A program made the translations under genes and the position numbers. A stretch of 64,000 nt of DNA from Paenibacillus alkaliterrae (GTDB taxonomy: Bacteria; Bacillota; Bacilli; Paenibacillales; Paenibacillaceae). The stretch spans positions 181,429 to 245,428 of the forward strand of contig NZ_JAKGAP010000007.1 in NCBI RefSeq assembly GCF_021532375.1, read 5' to 3'. The notes beneath the pieces were generated by a model that was given only the letters and a program-made list of their open reading frames with translations, was not told the origin of the DNA and did no database searches. This document shows, piece by piece, positions 34,884 to 44,254 of this stretch (within the stretch, counting starts at the first letter, position 1; every line of letters starts with the position of its first letter).

Positions 34884-37376
34884 GTGTCTATGCCATTTCC
34901 ATTTACAGGGAATAAAATGTTGATTGGAGCGCTGGCGTTATCGCTAGTCGCAGGAAGCGGTATGAGTGGTGTTGGATCGGCAGATGCTGCATCAGCGGCA
35001 TTAACGACGCCTTTTACCGATATTAGCAAAGGGCATTGGGCCGAGAAGCATGTGGCTAAGCTGGCTCATCAGGGTATTATTACGGGTTACCCGACAAGCG
35101 GCGGCACCTTTGAATTCCAGCCAAATAAAAACGTCACGAGGGAAGAAGCGGTTATTATGGCGCTTCGTTTTGCCGGACTTGAAGATCAAATCGATAATGG
35201 CACGTTGATTGGATTTCCAGATACTTTCGAGGTCAGTTCTTTTTTCAAACCTTATGTTCTGCTCGCCTTTACCTCCGGACTGCTAGACCAGACTGAGGAA
35301 TTCGCGCTCGCGGCAAAAGATCCGGAATCGGCATGGGGGACACGTCCTGCGTCGCGCGAATGGGTAACAAAGCTTATGATTCGTGCGATTGGCCAGGATG
35401 AAGCAGCCGTCCAACTGCAAGACACGCTATCGATGTTCGTAGATGCCGACCAAATCGACGATTTGTACAAAGGCTATGTGAATGCGGCATCCAGCCTGGA
35501 GCTCGTAAAAGGGGTTACGGCTGATAAGTTCGCTCCGAAAGCGGATGTAACGAGAGCGAGTCTAGCTACCCTTATAAGCCGTGCGCAAAATCAGTTCCCG
35601 GTTGAATATGAGGGCCAAACGAGCGGAATCGTATCACTATTGTCGGATTCTTCTATTACGCTGTACAACGATATGACGGAAACGACCTATGCGCTTAGCG
35701 CAGACACGCTTTATTATGAGACTAATTCGGAAACGCCAATTACGAAGGAAAAACTGATCGAATACGGCGAAGTTACGATCATTGCTAAGGAAGGAAAGGC
35801 ACTTTACGTCGAACTGACGGATATCACTCCGCATACGGAGACCGTTAGCGGTACGCTGGGTCGTGTTATTTCCGCAGAGAACAAGCTTTACATATGGGTT
35901 AACGATAAGCCTGTTGAAATCAATTACAATGCTTCTCTTACCGTAACGGACAACGCGGGCAATGCCATCGCTCTAAACAGCATTAAACAAGATGCGCCAA
36001 TAAGAATCGTAAGAGATACTTTCCGTGAAACGCCGCTGGCGTTTAAGATTACTGCTGCGCCTCAAACGGCGGACGCGGTCGCAACAGGCACTTTCTATGG
36101 AACGGACGGGGAGCTCATTACGATCATGGGCGAATCCGGTTTGATCACTAAATTCATGGCAGTTGCTGCCACCGTTGAGATCGAGGGGATGAGCGGCTCG
36201 ACGGTATCGGATCTGCTTAAGGAATCCGATCAGGTGGAGCTCACTATGAATGCCGATGACAAAGTTACGAAAATCAAAGTGGTAAACCGTAATGTCAAGT
36301 TGGTGGCCGGCGCACAAATCGCAAGCTACGCGGAGGATAATAAACTCCTTACGATCCTGGGCGGAAATGGCGGAAGCCCGATGGCTCTTTTCTTCACAGA
36401 TCGCACCAAAATCGATTTCGGCGGAAATGCGATGACGCTGGATTCTGCCAAATCGTTTTTAACGAAAAATCGCAAAGTGATCGTTTCCTATACGGGCGAC
36501 ACGATCGTCTCGCTGCAGTTTGTAACGAAGTATGAGGGTTCGCTTGTTTCAATGAACTCGGTATCGAATCAGCTGACTCTTCGTCTTGAAAGCGGTGCTC
36601 AGGTGTCCATACCTTACAATACCGCCGTAGTCGAAGTTGCAGGTGCGGCTTCGGCCTCATATGCCAGCCTGAAAGCAGGAGACAAGCTTACGTTATTGCT
36701 AAATGCCGATCAAGATAAGGCAGCGACCATTAAAGTTCACCGCAGCCTTCAGTATGAGATTGCGTCGGTGGACGCCGTTAACAAGAAGCTGGTTGTCAAA
36801 AACGCGGCGACTACGGAGCTTAATCTTCCACTGTTCAATGTTGAACTGTTTAACGAGGCAGGAGCGAAGCTGGCGATCAGCCAACTGCAGCCGGGAATGA
36901 TCGTGAGCGCAGCTTACGTCGGTTCGCTGCCGGTATCGGTTAAGACCATTACCGCTACGTACGGTACGGTCGAAGCGGTTGATGCCGGCAGCGTGACCAT
37001 TACGGACATGGCCGGCCAACCGGTCGTTGTGAATGGCGACGGTGGGTTCATCATTTATAAAGGAGCTGCGCAGGACAGCGTTACAAGTCTCTTGTCTGCA
37101 GGCGACTATGTAGAAATTCTCAAAACCGATGACGGTAAAACGCAAATATCCGTAGCTCCCGGTGAAAGCAGAACCTTTACAAACTACAATCTGCTATCCA
37201 AACTTGTGCAAACCGAGAAGCTGTCAGCAACGGATACTCGCAGCTTTTTCAAAGTGACGAATCAAACGAAGTATTACCAAGGCGGAAATACCGTGACGAT
37301 AGGTTCATTTAAGTCCGGCGACCGCATAACCGTTTACGGTTTTAGAAACACGGCGATCGCTATCGTTAAGCAATAA
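34884..37376 (+). CDS. S-layer homology domain surface protein
   Basis: An 830-residue exported protein. Signal peptide (about 1-36, ending ADAA-SA) followed by three SLH modules: FTDISKGHWAEKHVAKLAHQ (about 42-95), a divergent second one (about 108-175) and FVDADQIDDLYKGYVNAASS (about 190-240, then GVTADKFAPKADVTRASLATL). These bind pyruvylated secondary cell-wall polymer. The remaining 580 residues are beta-rich repeats of about 65-70 residues with a recurring G-x-V-x-x-x-x-x-x-x-I-x-L pattern. GTG 34884 follows CAGGGGGA; ATG 34890 is possible. Together with the two preceding genes it makes a cell-wall cluster. Ligand or function of the repeats unknown. Confidence 0.88.
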   Translation: MSMPFPFTGNKMLIGALALSLVAGSGMSGVGSADAASAALTTPFTDISKGHWAEKHVAKLAHQGIITGYPTSGGTFEFQPNKNVTREEAVIMALRFAGLEDQIDNGTLIGFPDTFEVSSFFKPYVLLAFTSGLLDQTEEFALAAKDPESAWGTRPASREWVTKLMIRAIGQDEAAVQLQDTLSMFVDADQIDDLYKGYVNAASSLELVKGVTADKFAPKADVTRASLATLISRAQNQFPVEYEGQTSGIVSLLSDSSITLYNDMTETTYALSADTLYYETNSETPITKEKLIEYGEVTIIAKEGKALYVELTDITPHTETVSGTLGRVISAENKLYIWVNDKPVEINYNASLTVTDNAGNAIALNSIKQDAPIRIVRDTFRETPLAFKITAAPQTADAVATGTFYGTDGELITIMGESGLITKFMAVAATVEIEGMSGSTVSDLLKESDQVELTMNADDKVTKIKVVNRNVKLVAGAQIASYAEDNKLLTILGGNGGSPMALFFTDRTKIDFGGNAMTLDSAKSFLTKNRKVIVSYTGDTIVSLQFVTKYEGSLVSMNSVSNQLTLRLESGAQVSIPYNTAVVEVAGAASASYASLKAGDKLTLLLNADQDKAATIKVHRSLQYEIASVDAVNKKLVVKNAATTELNLPLFNVELFNEAGAKLAISQLQPGMIVSAAYVGSLPVSVKTITATYGTVEAVDAGSVTITDMAGQPVVVNGDGGFIIYKGAAQDSVTSLLSAGDYVEILKTDDGKTQISVAPGESRTFTNYNLLSKLVQTEKLSATDTRSFFKVTNQTKYYQGGNTVTIGSFKSGDRITVYGFRNTAIAIVKQ

Positions 37377-37428
37377 ATATAGAGCGATTTATGGATCTGA
37401 ATAAGAGAGATACAAATATTTTGTGAAA

Positions 37429-37455
37429 AAACTGCCCTTCGGGGCAGTTTTTTTA
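37429..37455 (+). terminator. Intrinsic terminator after the SLH gene
   Basis: AAACTGCCC 37429-37437 pairs with GGGCAGTTT 37442-37450 around TTCG-type loop bases, followed by TTTTTAT. Confidence 0.9.
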
Positions 37456-37538
37456 TAGAATGTGGTTGAATCTAGTTGCTAACCGTGACAAATTTCGCTA
37501 CACTTTGAACGATAGTGTATCGATTAGGGGAGAGGACG

Positions 37539-38234
37539 ATGAGCGCGAAACAGAAAATGCGTCATGTGCTGGACATTATAGCGGATATGTTTCCAGATGC
37601 GCACTGTGAGCTTAATCACAGCAATCCATTCGAGCTGACGATAGCGGTGTTGTTATCGGCTCAATGTACGGATGAAACGGTGAATAAAGTGACGGCGTCT
37701 TTATTTCAAAAATATAAGCGGCCCGAGCATTATTTAAACGTTCCGCTGGAGGAGCTGGAGCAAGATATTCGCCGCATCGGTTTATTTCGCAGCAAAGCTT
37801 CCAATATCCAGAAGCTATGCCGCATAATCATTGATAAATATGACGGGGAAGTACCGGATAGCCATGAAGGGCTGACGGAGCTTCCGGGCGTTGGCCGCAA
37901 AACGGCGAATGTCGTCATGTCAAATGCGTTTGGCGTACCGGCGATTGCAGTTGATACGCATGTGGACCGAGTTTCAAAGCGTCTCGGCTTTGCGAAGCCG
38001 GAGGATTCGGTCCTTGAGGTCGAGAATAAGCTGATGAAGCTCGTTCCGCGCGAGGAGTGGACGTTAACCCATCACAGACTCATTTTTTTCGGCCGCTACC
38101 ATTGCAAGGCGCAAAGCCCGCAGTGTCCGATTTGTCCGCTGCTTGATTTGTGCAAGGAAGGTAAACAACGTATGAAGCCAGGCTTTAAAACAAAAAATAA
38201 TACCAAGAAACCTAAAATAGCCAGTGAAGGATGA
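37539..38234 (+). CDS. nth: Endonuclease III
   Basis: DNA glycosylase/AP lyase for oxidised pyrimidines. The HhH motif ELPGVGRKTANVVMS holds the catalytic Lys, and the Asp is in AVDTHVDRVSKRLG. The C-terminal 4Fe-4S loop has the spacing C-x6-C-x2-C-x5-C (CKAQSPQCPICPLLDLC). The length of 231 residues includes a Lys-rich tail. ATG 37539 follows GGGAGAGGA. It is separated here from dnaD, its usual Bacillus neighbour. Confidence 0.95.
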   Translation: MSAKQKMRHVLDIIADMFPDAHCELNHSNPFELTIAVLLSAQCTDETVNKVTASLFQKYKRPEHYLNVPLEELEQDIRRIGLFRSKASNIQKLCRIIIDKYDGEVPDSHEGLTELPGVGRKTANVVMSNAFGVPAIAVDTHVDRVSKRLGFAKPEDSVLEVENKLMKLVPREEWTLTHHRLIFFGRYHCKAQSPQCPICPLLDLCKEGKQRMKPGFKTKNNTKKPKIASEG

Positions 38235-38512
38235 TGATGATGAATTGTATTTCCGTGTACACGAATAATTTTGAGCTTTTTTCCGATATTTATGAGCAGG
38301 TTCTTGAATCTCCCCCTCAGGAGCACGAGGATATCGTCGTGGAAGGCATTACGGTCAGCGGCTCCGGCGATGTGCCGGATCAGTACATCGAGCGCATGCG
38401 CGTAAAGCCGGAGGTTGTCGTTATGAGAGATAAAGAGCGCAACATCATGATTTTGCAGCATGGCAATGTATTTGAAATTTGTTTGCCGTCTGTTGAAGTG
38501 GAAGCCGTTTAA
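38231..38512 (+). CDS. Small conserved-looking protein of unknown function
   Basis: A 90-94 residue acidic, soluble protein rich in Val and Glu, without signal or membrane segment. Four consecutive in-frame ATG codons (38231-38242) overlap the nth stop; GAAGG at 38226-38230 suits the third or fourth best. dynA starts 12 bases after the stop, so it sits between a repair enzyme and a dynamin in one apparent transcript. I do not recognise a family. Confidence 0.7.
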   Translation: MMMMNCISVYTNNFELFSDIYEQVLESPPQEHEDIVVEGITVSGSGDVPDQYIERMRVKPEVVVMRDKERNIMILQHGNVFEICLPSVEVEAV

Positions 38513-38523
38513 GGAGCCAGCAA

Positions 38524-41500
38524 ATGACTGAATTGACCGTTCAAAGCATAGCGGGAGCAATATCCGAAGCAGCAGGCGCCATGGCAGCCGCTGGAGATAC
38601 AAGACATGCAAAGCAAGCGCAGGAGCTGAACAGTAAGCTGACCGATGGTCGGCTTACTGTCGCTTTTTGCGGACATTTTTCGGCTGGAAAATCCACTTTG
38701 ATCAACCGGCTGTGCGGCACGAAGCTGCTGCCTTCGAGCCCAATACCGACAAGCGCCAACGTGGTCTCGATTCGCGGCGGCGAAAGAGCTTATGCGGCTG
38801 TTGAGACGCTCCGGGGAGGGGTTGTTTCGAAGGCTGAGGTTGCAATCGACGAACTTGACCGGTACTGCGTAGACGGTGAGCAATTTATGTCTGTATCTAT
38901 CGTATATCCGAGCGAGCGTTTAAGCGATCATACGGTGCTGCTTGATACGCCGGGCATTGATTCCACCGACGATGCGCATCGTATGGCGACGGAGTCGGCG
39001 CTGCATCTGGCGGACGTCGTGTTTTATGTGATGGATTATAATCATGTGCAATCCGAAATTAATTTTTCCTTTGCCAAGCAGTTGAAGGACTGGGGTAAGC
39101 CCTTATATTTTATCGTGAATCAGATCGATAAGCATCGCGATCGCGAGCTATCTTTTGCCAGCTACCGCCAAAGTGTTGAAGATGCGTTTCATGCGTGGCA
39201 TTTAGAGCCTGCGGGAATCGTTTATTTGTCGTTACGCGAGCCTGATCATCCGCATCAGGAGTGGACATCTTTAATGGAGCTGATGGATCGATTGCAGCAG
39301 CTGCGAGAGCCGCTTTGCGCTTATAGCGTAGATGCATCGCTGCGGCATTTGGTGAAGGAGCATTTGAAGTGGCGCGAGCTGAAAACGGAGCCTGAGCGGG
39401 AAAGATTGCTCGGGGAGGCCGGCGGGGAAGAAGCGGCAGCGAGCGTCAAAAACGAGATGGAAAGACTTAGCTTGCGAATAAGCAGCATTGCGGGCGAACG
39501 GGACGTTTATCGGGCGGAGCTGCGCAAGGAGCTGCAGCTGCTGCTCGATAATGCGAATATTACGCCTGCCGGGCTGCGCGATCTGGCGCAGTCGTTTCTG
39601 GAAAGCCGCAAGCCCGGCTTCAAGGCGGGCTTGCTGTTCGCCGCTGCGAAGACGGCTGCGGAGCAGGAAAGGCGTTTGCAGGCGTTTGGCGATGAATTGA
39701 ACAGCTTGATCAGCGCCTCGATCGATTGGCATGTAAAGCATTTGCTGCGCGTGGCGGCGGAGCGAATCGGATATGATGCCGACCGGCTGGAGAGCGAATT
39801 GTCGCTTAAGCTGGGCTGGCTCCCTGAACCGAAGTGGCTCGTGGAGCGCGTTAAAGCGGGGGCCGTCATCGGCAATGAATATACGATGACGTATAGCCGC
39901 GACCTAGCCGCGGATATTAAAGCGGTTTATCGCCAGCGGGCGCTTGAGCTGATCGACGCGCTGGCGGAGCATGCGGCGGCGGCGGGCGAAGCGGCGGCCG
40001 CCGAGGCGCAGGCACAGATTGCGGCGCTTCGTGCGCAGGCTGGCGCTTTCGGTGCGCTGGCAGAGCTGGCGAAGCGCGCTGGCGAGCATGAGGCCCGGCT
40101 GGCGGCAGCGCTGCCGGAGCCGGCGGCGAAGCCGGCTTTGCCCGCGCCGCGCGCAGCTGACGCGGGTGCGGGCGCGCAAGCGAAGCAGACGGCCGGCGGC
40201 GGGGCCGCTGCCGGAGCTAGCGCCGCGGAGCGAGCGCTGCGCGCGGGTGCAGCGCGCGGCGGCGCCATCGCCGGCGGAGCCGCGCTCGCGCAGCAGCACG
40301 GTGCAGCCGCGCGCTTAGCCGGCGCGGCGGAGCTGCTGGCGCCGCACGCGGCGCTGGCCGCGGCTGCGCACGCGATGCGCGATAAGGCGAAGCGGCTGCG
40401 GGACAGCCGCTTCACCATCGCGTTGTTCGGCGCCTTCAGCGCCGGCAAATCATCGCTTGCTAACGCGCTGATCGGCGAACCGGTGCTCCCGGTATCGCCT
40501 AATCCGACGACCGCAGCGATCAACCGGCTCGTGCCCCCTACGGAGGAGCACGGTCACGGCACGGCGCGCATCGTCATGAAGCCGCGCGCCGCCATTCTGG
40601 ACGACGTGCGCTACTCGTTAGCGCTGCTCGGAGAGAAAGCCGCGTCCGAACAACTGCCGGACGCCGAAGCGCTGATGCGGACGATTGACCGCCTGTCTCC
40701 CGATTCCATCGGAGCCGGCGGCCGCCCGCATTACAGCTTCCTGCGCGCCGCCCGCGCAGGCTGGGATGAGCATGAAGCGCTGCTTGGGCAGCAGCTTTCG
40801 GTCAATCAAGCCGAGTACGAGCGGTACGTAGCCGAGGAATCCAAATCCTGCTTCGTCAGCGAAATCGAGCTTTATTACGACTGCGCCTTAACGGCGCAAG
40901 GTATCGTGCTCGTGGATACGCCGGGCGCCGACTCTGTTAATGCGAGACACACGGGCGTAGCTTTCAACTACATCAAGAACGCTGATGCGGTGCTTTTCGT
41001 TACGTACTATAATCATGCCTTCTCTCAGGCGGATCGGCAGTTTCTGATGCAGCTTGGCCGCGTGAAGGACCAGTTCGAGCTCGACAAAATGTTTTTCCTT
41101 GTTAATGCAGCTGATTTGGCAGCCGATCCGGAGGAACTGACGGGAGTGCTTAACCACGTGGAAGAAAATCTGCTGCAGCATGCCATACGGTCGCCGCGTT
41201 TATTCCCGGTATCGAGCCTGCAGGCGCTTGACGGGAAGCTGGATGGCGACGCAGGGCTGCTTGCGCGGTCAGGCGTTGAAGCATTTGAGCAATCCTTCCT
41301 ATCCTTTATCCGGAACGATCTCGGCCGTCTCGCTATTGAATCCGCGGAGCAGGATTTGCAGCGTTCGGCAGCGACGGTTGCTGGCTGGCTAAAAAGCGCG
41401 GAAGGCAGCGAAGCAGCGAGGGAAGCGGAGCTTAATGAGCTCTTGACAGCGGCAGAGGCCGCTAAGAAGGAGATCGCAGCCTTGCAAGCATCGTCCATGC

Positions 41501-42171
41501 CGGAGCAGCTTAAGCAGGAGCTTAATGAACTGCTTTACTATGTTGTTCAGCGGATCCAATACCGCTTTGGCGAGTTTTATAACCTTGCCTTCAATCCGGC
41601 CTCCCTGCAGGATGACGGCCGCGATTTGCGCAAAGCGGTCTGGACGTCCTGGCTCGAGCTGCAGCGTCTCGTTCAATTGGAGCTGTCGCAGGAAATGCTT
41701 GCAACGTCGCTTCGATTGGAGAAAGGGGTTCACTCCTTATTACAGAAGCAATACGCAAGCTCTGTTCAGAGCATTGAATCGTCAATCCATGCTTATCGTG
41801 CAGTGCCTTATGCGGCTGCCGCATTGCCGACGCCGGAGCAGCCTGAGACATGGGAAGCGAAGACTGTCGAGGCCAAGCTGCTATGGAGCCGCTTCAAGTC
41901 GCCAAGGCAGTTTTTCGAAGGAGAAGGCAAGGGACTGCTGCGCAAGGAGCTGGAAACACTGCTCTCTCCTTCCTTGAATGACTGGATGGCCGGTCAGTCG
42001 GCACAATGGACACTCCTTTACGAACAAATATGGAGAACGGCCGCGGAGCATGCAGGAAGCAAGCTTTTAGCGGACATGCTTGCTTACGCGGAGGGCCAGC
42101 GCAGCTCGTTGACGGGAAGTGCAAATACGGACGAACTGAGGGCGCTTTACGAAAAATTGATTCATCTCTAA
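38524..42171 (+). CDS. dynA: Bacterial dynamin-like protein with two fused GTPase modules (DynA)
   Basis: A 1215-residue membrane-remodelling GTPase like B. subtilis DynA/YpbR, which fuses membranes and protects against membrane stress. Module 1: P-loop GHFSAGKSTL near residue 49, switch region with PIPTSANVV, LLDTPGIDS near 139, NQID near 199. Module 2: P-loop GAFSAGKSSL near 635, PNPTTAAIN, DTPGADS near 800. Helical stalk segments follow each. Between them (about residues 480-630) is an Ala- and Gly-rich, very GC-rich stretch unlike the rest of the gene. No catalytic GTPase element appears lost. The gene ends in its own terminator. Confidence 0.92.
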   Translation: MTELTVQSIAGAISEAAGAMAAAGDTRHAKQAQELNSKLTDGRLTVAFCGHFSAGKSTLINRLCGTKLLPSSPIPTSANVVSIRGGERAYAAVETLRGGVVSKAEVAIDELDRYCVDGEQFMSVSIVYPSERLSDHTVLLDTPGIDSTDDAHRMATESALHLADVVFYVMDYNHVQSEINFSFAKQLKDWGKPLYFIVNQIDKHRDRELSFASYRQSVEDAFHAWHLEPAGIVYLSLREPDHPHQEWTSLMELMDRLQQLREPLCAYSVDASLRHLVKEHLKWRELKTEPERERLLGEAGGEEAAASVKNEMERLSLRISSIAGERDVYRAELRKELQLLLDNANITPAGLRDLAQSFLESRKPGFKAGLLFAAAKTAAEQERRLQAFGDELNSLISASIDWHVKHLLRVAAERIGYDADRLESELSLKLGWLPEPKWLVERVKAGAVIGNEYTMTYSRDLAADIKAVYRQRALELIDALAEHAAAAGEAAAAEAQAQIAALRAQAGAFGALAELAKRAGEHEARLAAALPEPAAKPALPAPRAADAGAGAQAKQTAGGGAAAGASAAERALRAGAARGGAIAGGAALAQQHGAAARLAGAAELLAPHAALAAAAHAMRDKAKRLRDSRFTIALFGAFSAGKSSLANALIGEPVLPVSPNPTTAAINRLVPPTEEHGHGTARIVMKPRAAILDDVRYSLALLGEKAASEQLPDAEALMRTIDRLSPDSIGAGGRPHYSFLRAARAGWDEHEALLGQQLSVNQAEYERYVAEESKSCFVSEIELYYDCALTAQGIVLVDTPGADSVNARHTGVAFNYIKNADAVLFVTYYNHAFSQADRQFLMQLGRVKDQFELDKMFFLVNAADLAADPEELTGVLNHVEENLLQHAIRSPRLFPVSSLQALDGKLDGDAGLLARSGVEAFEQSFLSFIRNDLGRLAIESAEQDLQRSAATVAGWLKSAEGSEAAREAELNELLTAAEAAKKEIAALQASSMPEQLKQELNELLYYVVQRIQYRFGEFYNLAFNPASLQDDGRDLRKAVWTSWLELQRLVQLELSQEMLATSLRLEKGVHSLLQKQYASSVQSIESSIHAYRAVPYAAAALPTPEQPETWEAKTVEAKLLWSRFKSPRQFFEGEGKGLLRKELETLLSPSLNDWMAGQSAQWTLLYEQIWRTAAEHAGSKLLADMLAYAEGQRSSLTGSANTDELRALYEKLIHL

Positions 42172-42214
42172 TCGTCAATGAATATTGATCATTTCATCGC
42201 ATTAATAGCTCAAT

Positions 42215-42259
42215 GCTTTTGCGGGTGCGTGTACACCCTGCAAAAGCTTTTTTTATTTT
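42215..42259 (+). terminator. Intrinsic terminator after dynA
   Basis: GCTTTTGCGGGTG 42215-42227 pairs with CACCCTGCAAAAGC 42234-42247 (one bulged T), followed by a long T-rich run. The gap from here to the ABC gene shows only a candidate promoter. Confidence 0.88.
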
Positions 42260-42396
42260 TGTGTGTTTCTGTGCAAAAAACGAGCAATTGGCACATTATT
42301 GTCACGATTTAAGACCATTTGAGAGTATTAATGGTATCTAATTTCCATATCGCCACTATAAGCGGGTTCAATCACATATTCGCATATTTATACTGT

Positions 42397-42425
42397 TTGC
42401 TACCATTTACCGATGCTGATAATAT
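42397..42425 (+). promoter_or_regulatory. Candidate promoter of the ABC exporter operon
   Basis: TTGCTA 42397-42402, 17 bases, then TAATAT 42420-42425, with TG one base before the -10 box. The start would be about 35 bases before the TTG codon of the first ABC gene. Confidence 0.5.
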
Positions 42426-42466
42426 TCATTCATGCTTACAAAATAGATACGGGGAGATGGATTTAC

Positions 42467-44254
42467 TTGGACGTGTTAAGACAGTTGAAAGCATTTTATT
42501 GGGCGGAACGAAAGTTATTGTTCTCCTCGATTATATGCTTAATGTGCGCGACAGCGCTCGGACTTGTCTATCCCAATTTGCTGCGCTACTTGATTGACGA
42601 TGTCATCGGGCCACAGAAATTTGAGCTAGTACCGGCGCTTGCGTTCACGGTTGTTGGAGTTGTTACTTTTAAAGGCTGCATGCAGTTTTTGCACGGATTT
42701 TTTGGAGGACGCCTCGGCAATCGGGTCGCATACCGCTTGCGCAACGCATTGTACGACAAGCTGCAAACATTGTCCTTTCAATATTACGATAAAGCGAAGA
42801 CAGGTGACCTCATGTCGCGGCTAACCGCTGATCTCGAGGCAATCCGGCAATTCATCGGCTTCGGTTTTGCGCAAATTTTGAACATGGGACTTATGGTCGT
42901 GTTCGGCGGTGCGATGATGCTTTTCATTAACTGGCAGCTTACGCTAATCACACTCATTACGATTCCTTTGCTGGGCTTCACGGCGATTCGGTTTGAACGA
43001 CACATCCATCCGGCCTTTCGCGAAATGCGTCAAGCTATGAGCAACTTGACTACAGCTGTGCAAGAGAACGTTACCGGCGTGCGGACGGTCAAATCCTTTG
43101 CCCGCGAGTCGCACGAAGTATCGAAGTTTTCAGTCCGAAGCGAAGCCTATCAGACGAATCAGGTCGGCGCCGCAAAGATTTGGGCGAGATTTTTCCCGGT
43201 CATGGAGCTCGTAGCGAATTTAAGCGCTGTCATTTTGCTTGTTGCAGGCGGTATTCTGGTCATCAACGGATCGCTTTTGCTCGGTGAGTTCGTCGCTTTC
43301 TTCAGCTTGATTTGGTACATTATCGGCCCGATGTGGGGCTTAGGCTTTCAAATTAACAACTATACGCAGTTTAAGGCATCCGGGGAACGGGTGCTTGGCC
43401 TTCTGAATGAGCATGTTCATGTCAAAAATGCGGAGCATGCGGTAGAAGTTAGCAGCGATACGGTCAAGGGCCATGTGCGCTTCGACAGGGTTACGTTCAG
43501 CTATCCGGACAAATCGCCGGCTGTAACCGATCTGACCCTCGATGCTCCCGCAGGAACGGTCATCGGCTTGCTTGGCGCTACGGGATCGGGGAAATCCACG
43601 ATCATTCAGCTGCTTATGCGCGCTTATAACGTGAAGCAGGGCACCATTTTACTGGATGGCATGGATATTCGAAATCTGGACGTGGAGAGTCTTCGCCGCC
43701 TCATTGCACCGGTGTTCCAGGAAACTTTCCTATTCTCGGCTTCGATTCGCGATAATATCGCCTACGGTGTTCGCGATGTCACACCGGAGCAAATCGAATA
43801 TGCCGCCAAGCTGGCGAAGGCCCATGATTTCATTATGGAGCTGCCGCTCGGCTACGATACGATTGTCGGTGAGCGGGGTATGGGCTTATCCGGCGGTCAG
43901 AAGCAGCGGATTGCCATTGCGAGAGCGTTGATCAAAAATCCTCGCATTCTGATACTGGACGATGCGACAAGCGCGGTTGATATGGAAACGGAGCATGAAA
44001 TACAGGCGGGCTTCAAGGAGCTGATGGCGGGCCGCACAACGTTTATCATTGCGCATCGCATATCGTCCTTGCGCCATGCGGACGAAATTATCGTGCTTGA
44101 TAAAGGTCATGTGGTGCAGCGCGGAACGCATGCCGAGCTTATCGCACAGAATGGACCTTACCGCGAAACCTACAATATTCAATACGCTGACTATCCGCTT
44201 GATGTCGTTCCGACGGCCTTACAAGCAAGTGATCGGAAAGGAAGTACCGTCTAA
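42467..44254 (+). CDS. ABC transporter ATP-binding/permease half-transporter, subunit with degenerate ATP site
   Basis: Type IV (B-type) exporter half of 595 residues: six transmembrane helices (about 1-310) and a nucleotide-binding domain. Walker A GATGSGKST is near residue 370, signature LSGGQKQR near 474, and Walker B ends ILILDDATSAVD, where Asp replaces the usual catalytic Glu. The start is TTG 42467, with GGGGAGATGG at 42450-42459; the open frame upstream has no ribosome binding site. The next gene overlaps by one base and encodes the partner. Similar to the B. subtilis YfiB/YfiC or BmrCD type; substrate unknown, possibly drugs or lipids. Confidence 0.9.
   Translation: MDVLRQLKAFYWAERKLLFSSIICLMCATALGLVYPNLLRYLIDDVIGPQKFELVPALAFTVVGVVTFKGCMQFLHGFFGGRLGNRVAYRLRNALYDKLQTLSFQYYDKAKTGDLMSRLTADLEAIRQFIGFGFAQILNMGLMVVFGGAMMLFINWQLTLITLITIPLLGFTAIRFERHIHPAFREMRQAMSNLTTAVQENVTGVRTVKSFARESHEVSKFSVRSEAYQTNQVGAAKIWARFFPVMELVANLSAVILLVAGGILVINGSLLLGEFVAFFSLIWYIIGPMWGLGFQINNYTQFKASGERVLGLLNEHVHVKNAEHAVEVSSDTVKGHVRFDRVTFSYPDKSPAVTDLTLDAPAGTVIGLLGATGSGKSTIIQLLMRAYNVKQGTILLDGMDIRNLDVESLRRLIAPVFQETFLFSASIRDNIAYGVRDVTPEQIEYAAKLAKAHDFIMELPLGYDTIVGERGMGLSGGQKQRIAIARALIKNPRILILDDATSAVDMETEHEIQAGFKELMAGRTTFIIAHRISSLRHADEIIVLDKGHVVQRGTHAELIAQNGPYRETYNIQYADYPLDVVPTALQASDRKGSTV

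Noticed and set aside
37421..37435. A Rex-like half site TTGTGAAAAA after the SLH gene
   Set aside because: Only half of the palindrome is present and it merges into the arm of a terminator.
39927..40523. A 198-codon minus-strand frame inside dynA, rich in Ala and Ser
   Set aside because: It is a product of the GC-rich Ala codons on the plus strand. It has no ribosome binding site, no recognisable motif, and dynA is clearly coding there.
42413..42466. An upstream start for the first ABC transporter gene
   Set aside because: The extension begins without a ribosome binding site and would overlap the candidate promoter; TTG 42467 has a good site at the right distance.
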